Assembly: GCA_016783105.1 (NCBI GenBank)
Contig: JADHXF010000080.1
Coordinates: forward strand, 1-5,726
From: Dehalococcoidales bacterium
Lineage (GTDB): Bacteria; Chloroflexota; Dehalococcoidia; Dehalococcoidales; RBG-16-60-22
Reading direction: 5' to 3'
DNA: 5,726 nucleotides
A program made the translations under genes and the position numbers. Position 1 is the first letter of the stretch; each line of letters opens with the position of its first letter. The notes beneath the pieces are model-generated. The model made no database searches and was not told where the DNA came from. It saw nothing but the letters and a program-made list of their open reading frames with translations. Positions 4,906 through 5,726 of this stretch are shown here, piece after piece.

Positions 4906-5664
4906 CTATTCAGGACAGATAATAATGCGGTTCCCGTCAAAGCAAGGCACAATGTGATATTTATCTATCTGGCTGGCATATTCCAGGTCAGCGGCAAAGC
5001 CGATATTTATGAGGTAGCGGCCATGTTCGCTGCTTTTGAGCACGGCCAGCGGCCTTTCCCGGTTCGCCCTGGAATATTCGGCGGCGGATATAGCCGCATC
5101 GCTCAGGTCCGGCGATATCCCGGATTTCGCAAATTCGGACTGCAAGCGCGGTGCAATCAATCCAGCGCAGTATGTGTCCTCCGGTGATGGTTCGCCGTGG
5201 CGCCCCGCACAAACGAGGAGAATTCTTTCTATGGCATTGCTCATCGCTGCTCTCACCGTTACCGCGGACACCGCGGACAGATTGACCAGCGCTCCGAGGT
5301 ACACGGCCCTGGCACTGCCCTGAAAAGCCCGTCGCAGGGCCGGCGTGCCATTGGTGGTTGAGAAATAAATCACCCTGCCGGAAATTTTACTTGAGTCGAG
5401 GTATTCGATAGGGGAGTTCCCCAGATTAAATCCGGGAATGCGCAGCCCCCTTCTTTCACCGCCAAGTAGAAAAGGAACGTTATCCCCAGACTTCGCACAT
5501 CGCCTGGCCTCCGCAGCCGTAACGCAGGGGCGCACCTCGCGGGCACCATTTGCCAGTGCCGTAACTATGGTGGTGGTGGCGCGGAGAACATCAATAACCA
5601 CGCATATCGCGTCTTCAAAACGAGTTGATAGCAACCGGGGCGTGAGGATAACGTCTATTTTCAT
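4906..5664 (-). CDS. comB: 2-phosphosulfolactate phosphatase family protein (ComB-like)
   Basis: This 252-residue protein has the full ComB pattern. Residues 1-9 read MKIDVILTP and 25-33 DVLRATTTI. These are followed by LLGGERRG (66-73), GFNLGNSPIEY (78-88), STTNGTPAL (102-110), LVCAGRHGEPSPEDTYCAG (150-168) and a C-terminal HGRYLINIGFAADLEYA (214-230). ComB is a Mg-dependent phosphatase that turns 2-phosphosulfolactate into sulfolactate. In methanogens this is a step to coenzyme M; in bacteria the role is usually less clear. No comA, comC or comD is visible nearby, so function here rests on family membership. An in-frame TTG at 5677-5679 would add five residues. The ATG at 5662-5664 is preferred because family members begin with M-K-I-D-like sequence, although neither start has a clear Shine-Dalgarno. 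A TATACT at 5707-5712 could be the -10; its -35 would fall outside the window. Confidence 0.92.
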   Translation of the reverse strand: MKIDVILTPRLLSTRFEDAICVVIDVLRATTTIVTALANGAREVRPCVTAAEARRCAKSGDNVPFLLGGERRGLRIPGFNLGNSPIEYLDSSKISGRVIYFSTTNGTPALRRAFQGSARAVYLGALVNLSAVSAVTVRAAMSNAIERILLVCAGRHGEPSPEDTYCAGLIAPRLQSEFAKSGISPDLSDAAISAAEYSRANRERPLAVLKSSEHGRYLINIGFAADLEYASQIDKYHIVPCFDGNRIIICPE

Positions 5665-5726
5665 GCGCTGAGTCAGCAATTACTGTAAATTGGTTGAACC
5701 GGTAACAGTATATCATATGGCGGGAT

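Overview
This is a bacterial chromosomal window of moderate GC content. It holds six clear protein genes plus one uncharacterised small gene, and no rRNA, tRNA, CRISPR array or transposase. Most upstream regions carry sigma-70-type -35/-10 pairs with 17-bp spacers, and several starts have an AGGAGG-like ribosome binding site. The mix of paired prepilins, a ComB-family phosphatase, a hydantoinase-like amidohydrolase and an iron-type alcohol dehydrogenase would suit an environmental anaerobe such as a Chloroflexota/Dehalococcoidia-type lineage. That placement is a guess from gene content, not a demonstrated assignment.

Layout from left to right. Two type IV prepilin-like genes lie on the minus strand (221-661, then 1-216, which is cut by the window edge). 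They are 4 bp apart and surely co-transcribed. Next is a minus-strand YbaK/EbsC-type aminoacyl-tRNA deacylase (869-1324). It is divergent from a plus-strand hydantoinase/dihydropyrimidinase (1472-2908). The 147-bp space between them holds two back-to-back promoters with an 18-bp near-palindrome between their -35 boxes. The hydantoinase converges on a minus-strand iron-containing alcohol dehydrogenase (2953-4110) that has its own strong promoter. Upstream, on the same strand, are an unrecognised small exported or membrane-anchored protein (4294-4767) and a 2-phosphosulfolactate phosphatase-family gene, comB (4906-5664).

The genes do not form one obvious pathway. They look like small, separately promoted units: surface or pilus assembly, tRNA proofreading, cyclic amide hydrolysis, alcohol/aldehyde redox and sulfolactate metabolism. 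The ADH and hydantoinase are convergent, so they do not share an operon.

The less ordinary content is regulatory. Perfect inverted repeats with arm centres 30-31 bp apart abut the predicted -35 boxes of the prepilin operon (767-805) and of the unknown small gene (4839-4880). A palindrome sits between the divergent promoters (1381-1398). I see no convincing new multi-gene system. The best candidates for a second look are these dyads, the orphan exported protein, and the Asp-Ser variant of the usual Asp-His motif in the hydantoinase.
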